A DNA stretch of 64,000 nt from Chryseobacterium gregarium DSM 19109 (GCF_000430845.1 NZ_AUMU01000011.1:62001-126000), one strand, 5' to 3'; shown: positions 17,237 through 26,662, counted from the stretch's first letter. Notes: a model not told the origin generated them from the letters alone. Numbers and translations are program-made.

Positions 17237-17244
17237 TAATTTTG
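17237..17244 (+). promoter_or_regulatory. -7 box (TAATTTTG) of the ABC exporter gene
   Basis: TAATTTTG on the plus strand ends nine bases before the ATG at 17254, implying a 5' leader of only a few nucleotides. Confidence 0.5.
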
Positions 17245-17253
17245 TAAAACTTT

Positions 17254-18915
17254 ATGAAAGCGTTAAAAACCCTGAACCCCTATTTCTGGAAACACAAAAT
17301 ATTATTATTTTGGGGGGTATTATTCATCATTACCAGTAATTTTTTCAACATCTATAAAATCCAGTTCGTGGGGAAATCCGTTGATGAACTCACCAAGAAC
17401 GGAAATCTCGGATTCAACCAACAGGTTCTGGTCTATGTAGCCATTATTGTCGGCTGTTCTTTACTTACGGGATTTTTCACCTTTATGATGCGGCAGACGA
17501 TCATCGTAGCCTCAAGACGGATCGAATATGAACTGAAAAATAAAATCTACCGCCATTATCAGGATCTTTCTTTGACGGATTATAAGCAGACCACAATCGG
17601 AGATTTAATGAATCGTCTAAGCGAAGATGTGGTTGCAGTACGGATGTATCTCGGCCCTGGCGTGATGTACGTGGCGAATCTGATCGTACTTGTCATCATT
17701 ACGGCCATCTATATGCTGAAGACCGATGTTTCCATGACCCTCTGGACATTGCTTCCGCTTCCTATTTTATCGTATGCGATTTATAAAGTAAGTTCTGTGA
17801 TCAACAGAAAATCGAAGATTATGCAGAAAAGCCAGTCTGCTATTTCAACTTTTGTCCAGGACAGCTTTTCAGGGATCAGAGTGGTTAAATTTTTTGCCCG
17901 TGAACAATATATTGAAAAGAATTATGGCGTAAAAGTGACCGATTATCAGGACAAAGCCCTTGATCTGGCTAAAACGGAAGCCTACTTTTTTACCATCATC
18001 CTGTTTGTCATCGGGCTGCTGAATGTTGCCATCATATGGATCGGCGGCCAGAAATATATCGCCGGAGAGCTGAGTATCGGTAAAATTGCCGACTTCTTTA
18101 TGTATATCAATACCCTGATTTTTCCTTTCTCTATGGTCGGCTGGGTAACTTCCGTGAATCAGAGGGCAGAAGCATCCATGCAGAGAATCAATGAATTTAT
18201 GGATAAAAAATCCGATGTCGTCAATAACAATTTTGAAAAATATCGCATTAAAGGCAATATTGAATTCAGGAACGTTTCTTATGTGTATCCCAATACAGGA
18301 ATTAAAGCACTCGACAACATCAGCTTTACCGTAAAAGCAGGAGAATCTTTAGCCATTATGGGGAAAACCGGAAGCGGGAAATCTACCATTGCCCTTCTGC
18401 TGTGCAGGCTGATTGATCCTACAGAGGGTGAAATTTTAATTGACGGCAGGAATCTGAAGGAACATAATCTGGAGAATTACAGAAATTCCATCGGATATAT
18501 TCCGCAGGAAAGTTACCTCTTCTCCGATTCTATTGAAAACAACATCGGTTTCGCCATTGACCGGCCTACCCATGAACAGGTAGTGGAATATGCAAAAATC
18601 GCTGATGTTGATAAAAATATAACAGGGTTTAAAGAACAGTACAAAACAATGGTAGGGGAACGCGGCGTCATGCTTTCGGGAGGCCAGAAACAGAGAATCT
18701 GCATTGCGAGAGCCCTTATCAAGAACCCGAACATTATTATTTTTGACGATTCTTTATCTGCTTTGGATACCGAAACAGAACAGAATATTCTTGAAAATAT
18801 TGACAGGAAAATCATTGATGCAACCTCCATAATTATCACACACAGAGAGTTCAGTGCCCAGAGAGCAGATAAGATTATCAACCTTACGGAAATTAACAAT
18901 TCCTTAACCGCATAG
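17254..18915 (+). CDS. ABC transporter, fused permease and ATPase (exporter type)
   Basis: A 553-residue half-transporter of the MsbA/multidrug type. Six membrane helices (about 15-300) contain the coupling region DLMNRLSEDVVAVRMYLGPG. The nucleotide-binding domain has Walker A GKTGSGKST, a Q-loop in YIPQESYLFSD, signature LSGGQKQR, Walker B NIIIFDDSLSALD (with Asp at the usual catalytic Glu position) and the H-loop ITHRE. The Asp in place of the Walker B Glu may make the site weak or degenerate. It would function as a dimer at the inner membrane; the substrate (lipid or drug) is not readable. Confidence 0.93.
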   Translation: MKALKTLNPYFWKHKILLFWGVLFIITSNFFNIYKIQFVGKSVDELTKNGNLGFNQQVLVYVAIIVGCSLLTGFFTFMMRQTIIVASRRIEYELKNKIYRHYQDLSLTDYKQTTIGDLMNRLSEDVVAVRMYLGPGVMYVANLIVLVIITAIYMLKTDVSMTLWTLLPLPILSYAIYKVSSVINRKSKIMQKSQSAISTFVQDSFSGIRVVKFFAREQYIEKNYGVKVTDYQDKALDLAKTEAYFFTIILFVIGLLNVAIIWIGGQKYIAGELSIGKIADFFMYINTLIFPFSMVGWVTSVNQRAEASMQRINEFMDKKSDVVNNNFEKYRIKGNIEFRNVSYVYPNTGIKALDNISFTVKAGESLAIMGKTGSGKSTIALLLCRLIDPTEGEILIDGRNLKEHNLENYRNSIGYIPQESYLFSDSIENNIGFAIDRPTHEQVVEYAKIADVDKNITGFKEQYKTMVGERGVMLSGGQKQRICIARALIKNPNIIIFDDSLSALDTETEQNILENIDRKIIDATSIIITHREFSAQRADKIINLTEINNSLTA

Positions 18916-18954
18916 CGGTTTCATTCACAAATGTTAAATAAATCATAAAAATAA

Positions 18955-18985
18955 TTTTGTGATTAAAAGAAAACTTTTATATTTG
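18955..18985 (+). promoter_or_regulatory. Candidate promoter of the DUF3276 gene
   Basis: TTTTG at 18955-18959 and TATATTTG at 18978-18985 stand 18 bases apart, matching the flavobacterial TTG/TAnnTTTG pattern. An alternative -7 box, TAATTTTG, overlaps the first element at 18952-18959. Confidence 0.55.
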
Positions 18986-19014
18986 TTCTTAACAAGATTA
19001 AAAAATATCTAACA

Positions 19015-19350
19015 ATGAGTGAATACAAGGAACGCCATGAAAATGAAATTTTCACTAAGGTGTTAAAAGCAGGGAGAAGAACTTATTTCTTTGATGTGCG
19101 CGAGACGAAAGCAGGGGATTATTATCTTACGATTACCGAAAGTAAAAAGAACTTCGGAGAAAATGGAGAAGCCACATTTGAGAAACACAAAATTTATCTT
19201 TATAAAGAGGATTTCAAAAGTTTCCAGGAGATGTTTAATGAATCTACAGATTTCATCATTAACGAAAAGGGAGAGGATGTAATATCAGAAAAGCATGACA
19301 AAGACTTCAAAAGCAGATCATACACGATTGATTCTGACGACGAAGTTTAA
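19015..19350 (+). CDS. DUF3276 (PUR-alpha-like) protein
   Basis: A 111-residue acidic/basic protein reading EIFTKVLKAGRRTYFFDVRE, then DYYLTITESKKNF and HKIYLYKEDFKSFQEMF. This is the DUF3276/PUR fold, related to the nucleic-acid-binding Pur-alpha repeats and universal in Bacteroidetes. It probably binds single-stranded nucleic acid in the cytoplasm (family knowledge; no test here). It is monocistronic, with its own promoter and an excellent terminator. Confidence 0.92.
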   Translation: MSEYKERHENEIFTKVLKAGRRTYFFDVRETKAGDYYLTITESKKNFGENGEATFEKHKIYLYKEDFKSFQEMFNESTDFIINEKGEDVISEKHDKDFKSRSYTIDSDDEV

Positions 19351-19360
19351 AATAATTAAA

Positions 19361-19399
19361 AAAAACACAAGCATCTGAAAAAGATGCTTTTTTTGTGTT
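19361..19399 (+). terminator. Intrinsic terminator after the DUF3276 gene
   Basis: AACACAAGCATCT and AGATGCTTTTTTTGTGTT form a long stem with a GAAAA loop. The inner stem GCATCT/AGATGC is followed by seven T. Confidence 0.85.
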
Positions 19400-19440
19400 C
19401 AAAATTAGAAAATCTACTTATTAAAGGTACACTTTTATCA

Positions 19441-19660
19441 GTGTACCTTTATCATTAGCAAGCTTTTTAAAAAACTCACTCTTTATCTGGGAAAGTATTG
19501 TAGGATCCTGAATTTCATTATCTTTTGCCAATAATAAAAACTTTAGATAAAACTTCAGCAGATTTAGGATCGTCATCTGCAAAAGGTAAAAACAACCTTC
19601 CTCTATGCTGTGAATGCACCGGAAGAATCGATAAATATTTCCCAGGATTGGTGAAATTCA
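19441..19660 (-). pseudogene. Remnant of a second DUF4132 gene 3' end
   Basis: On the minus strand this stretch encodes NPGKYLSILPVHSQHRGRLF then LPFADDDPKSAEVLSKV. After a single-base frame change comes LLAKDNEIQDPTILSQIKSE, nearly the same as the last 60 residues of the intact DUF4132 protein encoded from 21626. A second break lies near HQ-PGKY. Even the trailing hairpin (GTACAC...GTGTAC at 19423-19451) matches the one beyond the intact gene (21572-21605). Homology fades at about 19660, near a small TTCGAC...GTCGAA inverted repeat. Between this remnant and the secreted-protein gene only a terminator is seen. Confidence 0.85.
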
Positions 19661-19690
19661 TTCTTCGACACGAGGTCGAAAAAAATCATA

Positions 19691-19730
19691 AAAAAAGTCT
19701 GTTTTCACTAGTTGTGAGACAGACTTTTAT
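19691..19730 (-). terminator. Intrinsic terminator of the T9SS repeat-protein gene
   Basis: AAAAGTCTGTTTTCAC and GTGAGACAGACTTTT pair around TAGTT. On the minus strand a T-rich tract follows. It stands about 36 bases beyond the stop of the 493-residue gene. Confidence 0.75.
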
Positions 19731-19765
19731 TGATAAAAACAGCTTTGGTAAGCTTTATATTTATT

Positions 19766-21247
19766 TTATTTTTTAACAATTTTAAATGTTTTCACTTCAT
19801 TATCAGAAGTTACTTTTACTAAATAAGTTCCAGCAACTAAATTAGAAGTATCAATTTTAAATTCTTTAGCATTTAATTCCTTAACAAACACTTGCTGACC
19901 TATCATATTATAGATTACTACAGAAGTAATTGTTTTATCATAAGAAAGGTTTAAAAAATCTTTTACAGGATTTGGGAATAATAATGGGCTAGATTTAGAT
20001 TGAGCAAAAGAATCTGAAGCTAAAATACCGTTTAAATTATAAACTCGAACATGACCTGAATTGGTACCGTTTCCGTCATTATAATTGGAACCAACAGCTA
20101 AAATACCTTCATCTGATGACAAGGAAATACCATAACCACAATAGTCACCTGCAGCTTCTCCATTAATATCCGAGCCTATTTTTGTCCATACACCTGAAAT
20201 ATTACGATAAACACGAACATGACCTGAATCAGTACCGTTTCCATCATTTTGATAAGCACCAATAGCCAGAATGCTTCCGTCTGCTGATAAAGAAACGCTA
20301 TGACCACTATAATCATTTGCAGCTTCTCCATTAATATCAAATCCTATTTGTGTCCACACACCTGAAACATTACGATAAACGCGAACATGACCTGAATCAG
20401 TACCATTTCCATCATTTAGACGTGCGCCAATAGCTACAATACTGCCATCTGAAGATAAAGCAACACTTCTGCCACTTTGATCATTTGCGGCTTCTCCATT
20501 AATATCAGCTCCTATTTTTGTCCAAACACCTGATACATTTTGATATACACGAACATGACCTGAATCAGTACCGCCTCCATCATTTTGAGCGGCACCAATA
20601 GCTACAATACTTCCATCCGATGATAAGGCAATATTATAACCGCTATAATCATTTTCAGCTTCTCCATTAATGTCAGCTCCTATTTTTGTCCAAACACCTG
20701 ATATATTTCGATACACACGAACATGACCTGAATTAGTACCGTTTCCTCCATTATATCGAGCGCCAATAGCTACAATACTTCCATCTGATGATAAAGAAAT
20801 ACTTTCACCACTTTGATCATATGAAGCTTCTCCGTCGATATCAGCACCTATTTGTGTCCAAACACCTGATACATTTTGATACACACGAACATGACCTGAA
20901 AGATTACCATTTCCATCATTTGCATTAGCACCAATAGCTACAATATTGCCATTTGATGATAGAGAAACACAAACACCACTTAAATCAACATTTGCTTCTC
21001 CATCAATATCAGCACCTATTTGTGACCAAACACCTGATACATTTTGATACACACGAACATGGCCTGCATCATCAGTACCACTTCCATTATTTTGAGCGGC
21101 ACCAATAGCAATAATATTTCCATTTGATGATAAAGAAACACTCCTACCACTATAATCATTTGCAGCTTCACCATTAATATTTGATCCTATTTGAGTTTGT
21201 CCAAAACAAAATAATGGGAATAATAAAACAATAATTGTTTTTTTCAT
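19766..21247 (-). CDS. Secreted seven-repeat beta-propeller-like protein with T9SS sorting domain
   Basis: A 493-residue protein. A signal peptide (MKKTIIVLLFPLFCFGQ) is followed by seven tandem units of about 56 residues (about 21-410), each built as G-D-I-GEA--D-SG-SVSLSSDGSIVAIGA then GHVRVY-NVSGVWTQI. A T9SS type A C-terminal sorting domain follows (FPNPVKDFLNLSYD, VVIYNMIGQQV, LVAGTYLVKV). The unit resembles FG-GAP/integrin-type propeller blades, and seven units fit one closed propeller. It is probably exported through PorSS/T9SS to the cell surface. It is bracketed by the DUF4132 gene and a decayed copy of that gene's 3' end, suggesting local rearrangement. Confidence 0.88.
   Translation of the reverse strand: MKKTIIVLLFPLFCFGQTQIGSNINGEAANDYSGRSVSLSSNGNIIAIGAAQNNGSGTDDAGHVRVYQNVSGVWSQIGADIDGEANVDLSGVCVSLSSNGNIVAIGANANDGNGNLSGHVRVYQNVSGVWTQIGADIDGEASYDQSGESISLSSDGSIVAIGARYNGGNGTNSGHVRVYRNISGVWTKIGADINGEAENDYSGYNIALSSDGSIVAIGAAQNDGGGTDSGHVRVYQNVSGVWTKIGADINGEAANDQSGRSVALSSDGSIVAIGARLNDGNGTDSGHVRVYRNVSGVWTQIGFDINGEAANDYSGHSVSLSADGSILAIGAYQNDGNGTDSGHVRVYRNISGVWTKIGSDINGEAAGDYCGYGISLSSDEGILAVGSNYNDGNGTNSGHVRVYNLNGILASDSFAQSKSSPLLFPNPVKDFLNLSYDKTITSVVIYNMIGQQVFVKELNAKEFKIDTSNLVAGTYLVKVTSDNEVKTFKIVKK
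20009..21187 (-). repeat. Seven tandem 168-bp coding repeats
   Basis: The repeats of the secreted protein are also close at DNA level. Strings such as CTTCTCCATTAATATC and CACGAACATGACCTGAAT recur every 168 bases on the plus strand. They could change in number by recombination and are prone to assembly collapse. Confidence 0.9.
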
Positions 21248-21335
21248 AATTTATTTAATTTGAATTCTTTTTCAGATGATTTTTTTGTTTTTAATAACAA
21301 CACATCATTATGATGATTTTTCATGTTGTGGACTG

Positions 21336-21343
21336 CAAAAATA
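21336..21343 (-). promoter_or_regulatory. Candidate -7 box (TATTTTTG) of the T9SS protein gene
   Basis: TATTTTTG on the minus strand, 88 bases upstream of the ATG at 21247. The rest of 21344-21570 is AT-rich with no recognisable gene. Confidence 0.4.
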
Positions 21344-21571
21344 TACTTTCTTTATGGAGGGGTCAAACAATTAATTAAAATTTGAATACCACATAGTGTT
21401 TTATTAATAAATATTAGTAATGACGCAAAAACTTAAAAAAAACACTGAACTTATTTAAGAAAAATCCCCATTACCTAGCCTGAGATTAAATGCACCAAGA
21501 ATTTATTAAATAAAGTACTGCATTTTAGAATAAAATATGATTTAAAGTGGAATGTAGGAATATTATAAAAT

Positions 21572-21605
21572 AAAAAAGTACACTTTTAAAAAAGTGTACT
21601 TTTTT
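21572..21605 (-). terminator. Intrinsic terminator of the DUF4132 gene
   Basis: AAAAAAGTACACTTT and AAAGTGTACTTTTTT form a near-perfect stem 20 bases after the DUF4132 stop. A degenerate copy stands at 19423-19451 beyond the remnant. Confidence 0.8.
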
Positions 21606-21625
21606 AGTTCCGGAATTTTAAAATG

Positions 21626-24600
21626 TCACATCACTTCTCTCCTGATTTGAGATAGGATTGTGGGGTCCTGTATTTCACTGTCTCTTGCCAATAACAAGAC
21701 TTTAGACAGCACTTCAGCAGATTTCGGGTCATCATCCGCAAAAGGCAGAAACAGTCTTCCCCTGTGCTGGGAATGAACAGGAAGAATCGAGAGATACTTC
21801 CCCGGGACCTGATGCACAACGGCACTGCCCAGATGCACGCTGTATTCTGCCATCTGCCCTTTAATCAATACATGGGATCCTTCAATGCTTATATTATCCA
21901 GATTAAATAATCTTGCCGTTTCCTCCATTAATACAGCCCTCATTTCAACAGATGAATGGCTGGCTTCCGGATCTACTCCGCCTACATGGGCCACGGAAAC
22001 CACCAAATCTATATCACGCATCACTTCTGAAAACACCCTGGAATTAATTTCTTCAAAAGGAATATTCTTATAATCTTTCAAAGAATGGAATTCTATGGTT
22101 TCCAGTGTCGGACTTTCCACGTCAGCCGGTGAAAACCAATCTGCCACCGCGTATAGCTTTACCTGGAAACCTTCTTTATGGTACACCTTCTGCAGACCTT
22201 CTTCATAATCCACTTTCCAGCCTCTTGTTTTTAATAAAGCCAATGCCTGTTTCGGCTGAATCTGATGTCCCGCATAACGGCGGGATACCGATTTTTCCTG
22301 CAATTCATCCGGAGTGGGAATATATAGTTCCCTGAAAATCTGTTTAAATGGCTGAATCAGTTTTTTATTAAAACAGTAATGCTGGAAATCACTCCAGACC
22401 GAATACTGATGCAGATCTACACAGTGAGCAATCCTTAGGGTATTAGCTTCCCTTAACTCATGAATTTCACCCTGGGCATCGACCAAATTCCCGTCGTGGA
22501 AAAACCCCATCTTATAATCATCTGAAATAAATACCAGTTTTTCCAGATGCTTTACAATAACCGGATGTTCAAAAAGATTGATGATTTCCGCATACAGGAA
22601 TTCGTCGCCCCGTACCATGGCTTCTTCCAGCCCTTTCCGGGAACGGCTCCACTGTTCGCGCATAATTTTCCGGTTATTTGCCAATTCTACGACAGCCGGA
22701 TCTTTTTTAATTTTCGGGGGAATTGATTTTAACTGTTTATCATCTCTGAAAACCGCCAAATCCGCTTTTCCGTCTTCTTCAATAAATAAGCCGACCGTAA
22801 CACCGTCAATGGTCACCTGGGTTTCTTTTGACAAAAGATTCTGAATCTGTCTGGTTTCCATTGCCCAGGTTAACCGGATCGGATCCGGATATCCTGCATT
22901 CCGGGCTAAGTTTTCCAGCGCTACACGAATTGCCAATGCTTCGCTTGCCTGCTTCATCGAGCCGAATTCTTTACTTTCTTTTTTAAACTGCTGAATATAT
23001 TCGTACCGGCTTAAAACATCTTTTTCAGGATTTGTCTTGCTTAAAGGCACCAATCCGTACACCCGGAGATAATCCTGATCACGTTTATCTTTTACTTTCG
23101 CGGTAACTTCCTTTATTTTTAAGCTTCCCGTTAAGGTATCAGAATACAATCTGGCTCTTCGATGCCCGTTTCCGTCAGAAATATATTTCGCTGAATCGTA
23201 TAACATTTCCCACCGTGTTTTTCCCAGTTCTTTATAGGCCTTTGTAAACCAGTCTTTATCCACAGCACCATCCTGAAATTCCTGGACATCTACCGAGGAA
23301 TATTTCGCCACCTCACTCTCAAGACCTGAATTCTGCGCCTGATAAGAATTTGTTTTTGTATGGGCATGCATCCACCAGATTGCAGAATCCAAACCTTTCC
23401 ATCCTAAATAATTACTGATCAGCTGCTGCCATTGCGGAGCATAGACCGCAGCCTGAATCAGACGAAGTTCTGTAATGTTTTCTTTCTTCAGCATCTCGTT
23501 AAATGACTTCTGCGTATCGGTTTCCAAAGGGAAACAATTAGTGAGCAGATAAGAAAACAATTTCTGCTTTGTCATACTGTCACTGCTATAACTGTAAATA
23601 TAATTTGCATACAGATTGCCTTTTCCCAAACCTTTCAGAATTTGCACAAAACGTTCAGCGCCATAAATCGACTGGAATTCCTGGACAAAATGAGAAACCG
23701 AAGTACCTGCGTCGCCGCGAATCAATTCTATATCCAGAAATTTATTTTGAATTTCATCAACGATCGGTTTCAGGAAAGGAAATGCTTCCAGGTATTTTTC
23801 GCTATTATGATAGAATTTCGTTGTCGTAAGATCTCTGATGGCTCTGTCTGCCGTAAAAATCCCTTCATATAATTCATCTTTGGTAATGATCTGCAGTTCA
23901 TATGCTTTGCAGAACAGATACAAAGCAGGAACTGTATGTTTTATGTTTTCTTCCAGTCCGTTGAACTGCATCCATCGGTATAAATTCCAGACCTTTACAA
24001 ACTGTTCATTATTCAGCTTCTTCAATGGAATCGCCTGTAAAAATACATTGAAAAAGCCCTGGTGCTGCCAGCCGTCTCCATTGTAGCCGTAATAATAATC
24101 CTCTCGCTTTGCTTTATAGCTGATCACCTCTTTTGGAAGATTGGCAAAAAGAGTACTGGACGCACCGATCAGAAAATCATTCCGTTCCTGAAATGGAAAT
24201 TTATATTCCAAAGATTCGAGAATCGTTTTAATCGGATTATTCCAGTAGTAATCATTTTTAAGAGGGTTCGGGATAATATCTTTGTGATAAAACACATAAT
24301 TTTCAAGGAAATCCCGGAATTTTTTGCGGTCACAATTATCTGCAAATGTAAGCAGAAATAAGTCTCTGGGTTCCAGCCCGGAATCTTTAAACCATTGTTC
24401 CCAGACCTCATGCAAAGGGTAGTTTTCTGCCAGCTGCTCACCAGTAAAACCATCCGTATTTCTTTTGATCTGACGAAAGCTGTTGCCCATCAATTCCTTT
24501 GTTAAAGAACCGTTCCAGTCTTCTGTTTCGTATTCATAGTTCTTATGTTCAAGAAACAGCTCATACAGTTTTTTTAATTCCTTTTTAATATGACTCTGCG

Positions 24601-26662
24601 GTTGCGTAAAACCATATTGATCATTTTTTGTTGCTCTTGCATACACTGAATCAGCATCTACTTTTGGCAGTTCATATTTTGATTTAACCGAAGGATCGTA
24701 GAAGCCAAAACCGTTTTCGGCAGAAAGAACCTCTTTATTCCCGGAAGGATTTAACTGATCCAGTAAGCCCTGCTCTCTTTCAGAAATTTTTGTTTTTTCT
24801 GAATACTGCTGAAGCCACTGATTGGTCTGAGCCGGCATTCTCTTGTCTTTCTGAAGCTGAAGCATGATATCCAGCGATGCTGTTCTCTGCTCTATATCAC
24901 CTTTTGCCATCAATTCACTGACTAAAGGTTCCAATACGGCATCTTCCTGTTTCGTCATCAGCTCGATAAGTTTTTTACGGAGGCTGCCGCCTTTTCTTTT
25001 AAACAGATCATAGAAAGTCATTATCTCTTCTTCATTCAGGGGATTTTGCTGCAATACATTAATTCCTGAAGCCACCATAGATTCTCCCCTGTCTTTTATG
25101 ATTTTAAAGGCAAATTCTTTTTGGAAAGGGGTAACCGCTTTTTTCTTTTTCTCAAAATTATAGGAATAAGAATAACAGTAGAAGTCATCCAGGATATTTC
25201 TAGTTAACTGCTCACGTAACGGCAATTCAAACTGATCAAAATAGGACAATACCAAATCCAGTTTTTCGCGGTCTTCACCTACCAGATAGAACATGGATGC
25301 ATACAGATCGCTTTTATTAAATACCGCATTCTGCCACGAGAAAACTTTTCCTTCAAATTTCTTTTCCTTAACCTCTATGGTCTGGGAAAATTCATGAAGT
25401 TTTTCAAAGAGGTCCGGATAATCAGGATGATTGATATAAAACTTTGTTCTTGCATTGGCATTTAAGAGCGAAACCAATGCTTTCCCTGCGAATGCCAGTA
25501 CCTGAAGATCACCATCAATTATCGCTTTATAAAGGATCGGCATCTCAATATAAGGATCGCCGGTTTCTGTCGCAAACTTTATAGCCAGACACTTTTTTTC
25601 CACATTCCCTTTATCAAATAACTGATTCAGATAAGGAACTGTTTTTTCAACATCCCACACGCCCTGAACCCAAAGTGCCATATAAACTTCATTGTTATTT
25701 TTGCTTTTTACAGCTTCGGAAATCTGTTCAGGGTTGCTGAAATAATTATTCGCCAGTGAAACGATATTTTTCACAACAGTTTCTTTTTCAGACTCCCAGC
25801 CGAGGCCTGTCCAAGTTCCGACAGCACGTACTGCAGATGAGAAACGAGTAAGTTTATTTTCGACGATTACATTAACCATATATTGCAGTGCTTCCGTCCC
25901 GGTTTCGTCCAGGGATTCTAAAACGGTCTGCCTTAAACCTTCCTGACGCTGGGCTGCCAATAAAAGTTTTTCCACCAGTTCCCAACAATGCTTTTGCTCA
26001 CTGTTCAGTAAAGCCTGAATGATATTTCGAGAAACTTTCCCTTCGGGGTGCTTATTGAAAATAATATCTTCAATTAACTGATAAATTTTTTTATTCCCCG
26101 TATCGATGGCCGCCGACCAGATATAAAACTGGCTCGAATTATTTGACAGCTGGTTATCATAAATAATCTGCTCCTCCAGCGAAAGATCGTAGGATTGATA
26201 ACCCGAACTGTATGAATAAACAGTCGGAAGCTCCAATAAAGACCTGAGTAAATTGACCTGATTCAGCAGAACAAATTTTTCATTATTCGGGGCACGGAAT
26301 GAACGGCGGTTATAACCTGTCTGGTACATTTTGTAAGGCATTCTATTCCAAGCATATTTTACCAAGCTTGCGTGATTACCAAAAAAATATACCAGCAATT
26401 CATAATAATCCTGATCTTCCCAGATATCAGCTTTGATATATTTTTTTAATTTTTCAGCTTCCGTGGAGCCGAGCGTAATTTCTTCATAATAATTATTTTT
26501 GCTCAGGAACAACAATCCGAGTTCCGCCACTTCTTTTTTCAGTTTGGGTTTAGAAAAAAGTTTGGAAAGCAGTCCTTTTTCCGCCTGTTCCTTGAGATCT
26601 TTCTTTAACTTCTTGTGATAGTCAACAATTTTTTTCGATTTTAATTTTTCGCTGATTTCCAT
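21626..26662 (-). CDS. Giant DUF4132 (MolR/YehI-like) protein
   Basis: A protein of about 1678 residues, one of the largest single genes in the window. The ATG at 26662 (MEISEKLKSKKIVDYHKKLK) is preferred. A TTG at 26698 in frame overlaps the upstream gene and adds only 12 residues. The N-terminal two thirds are helical with HEAT-like runs (for instance IRDLTTTKFYH, VLAFAGKALVSLLNAN). The C-terminal third carries the DUF4132 region (RLTWAMETRQIQNLLSKETQ, LRIAHCVDLHQYSVWSDFQH, then HQIQPKQALALLKTRGWKVD), ending LARDSEIQDPTILSQIRREVM. It is related to E. coli MolR/YehI, whose biochemical role is unsettled. It is probably cotranscribed with the 144-residue gene upstream. Confidence 0.85.
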   Translation of the reverse strand: MEISEKLKSKKIVDYHKKLKKDLKEQAEKGLLSKLFSKPKLKKEVAELGLLFLSKNNYYEEITLGSTEAEKLKKYIKADIWEDQDYYELLVYFFGNHASLVKYAWNRMPYKMYQTGYNRRSFRAPNNEKFVLLNQVNLLRSLLELPTVYSYSSGYQSYDLSLEEQIIYDNQLSNNSSQFYIWSAAIDTGNKKIYQLIEDIIFNKHPEGKVSRNIIQALLNSEQKHCWELVEKLLLAAQRQEGLRQTVLESLDETGTEALQYMVNVIVENKLTRFSSAVRAVGTWTGLGWESEKETVVKNIVSLANNYFSNPEQISEAVKSKNNNEVYMALWVQGVWDVEKTVPYLNQLFDKGNVEKKCLAIKFATETGDPYIEMPILYKAIIDGDLQVLAFAGKALVSLLNANARTKFYINHPDYPDLFEKLHEFSQTIEVKEKKFEGKVFSWQNAVFNKSDLYASMFYLVGEDREKLDLVLSYFDQFELPLREQLTRNILDDFYCYSYSYNFEKKKKAVTPFQKEFAFKIIKDRGESMVASGINVLQQNPLNEEEIMTFYDLFKRKGGSLRKKLIELMTKQEDAVLEPLVSELMAKGDIEQRTASLDIMLQLQKDKRMPAQTNQWLQQYSEKTKISEREQGLLDQLNPSGNKEVLSAENGFGFYDPSVKSKYELPKVDADSVYARATKNDQYGFTQPQSHIKKELKKLYELFLEHKNYEYETEDWNGSLTKELMGNSFRQIKRNTDGFTGEQLAENYPLHEVWEQWFKDSGLEPRDLFLLTFADNCDRKKFRDFLENYVFYHKDIIPNPLKNDYYWNNPIKTILESLEYKFPFQERNDFLIGASSTLFANLPKEVISYKAKREDYYYGYNGDGWQHQGFFNVFLQAIPLKKLNNEQFVKVWNLYRWMQFNGLEENIKHTVPALYLFCKAYELQIITKDELYEGIFTADRAIRDLTTTKFYHNSEKYLEAFPFLKPIVDEIQNKFLDIELIRGDAGTSVSHFVQEFQSIYGAERFVQILKGLGKGNLYANYIYSYSSDSMTKQKLFSYLLTNCFPLETDTQKSFNEMLKKENITELRLIQAAVYAPQWQQLISNYLGWKGLDSAIWWMHAHTKTNSYQAQNSGLESEVAKYSSVDVQEFQDGAVDKDWFTKAYKELGKTRWEMLYDSAKYISDGNGHRRARLYSDTLTGSLKIKEVTAKVKDKRDQDYLRVYGLVPLSKTNPEKDVLSRYEYIQQFKKESKEFGSMKQASEALAIRVALENLARNAGYPDPIRLTWAMETRQIQNLLSKETQVTIDGVTVGLFIEEDGKADLAVFRDDKQLKSIPPKIKKDPAVVELANNRKIMREQWSRSRKGLEEAMVRGDEFLYAEIINLFEHPVIVKHLEKLVFISDDYKMGFFHDGNLVDAQGEIHELREANTLRIAHCVDLHQYSVWSDFQHYCFNKKLIQPFKQIFRELYIPTPDELQEKSVSRRYAGHQIQPKQALALLKTRGWKVDYEEGLQKVYHKEGFQVKLYAVADWFSPADVESPTLETIEFHSLKDYKNIPFEEINSRVFSEVMRDIDLVVSVAHVGGVDPEASHSSVEMRAVLMEETARLFNLDNISIEGSHVLIKGQMAEYSVHLGSAVVHQVPGKYLSILPVHSQHRGRLFLPFADDDPKSAEVLSKVLLLARDSEIQDPTILSQIRREVM

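Noticed and set aside
19525-19776. Plus-strand ORF of 83 residues
   Set aside because: It is antisense to the DUF4132 remnant and to the terminator hairpin of the T9SS gene. It has no codon or motif support.
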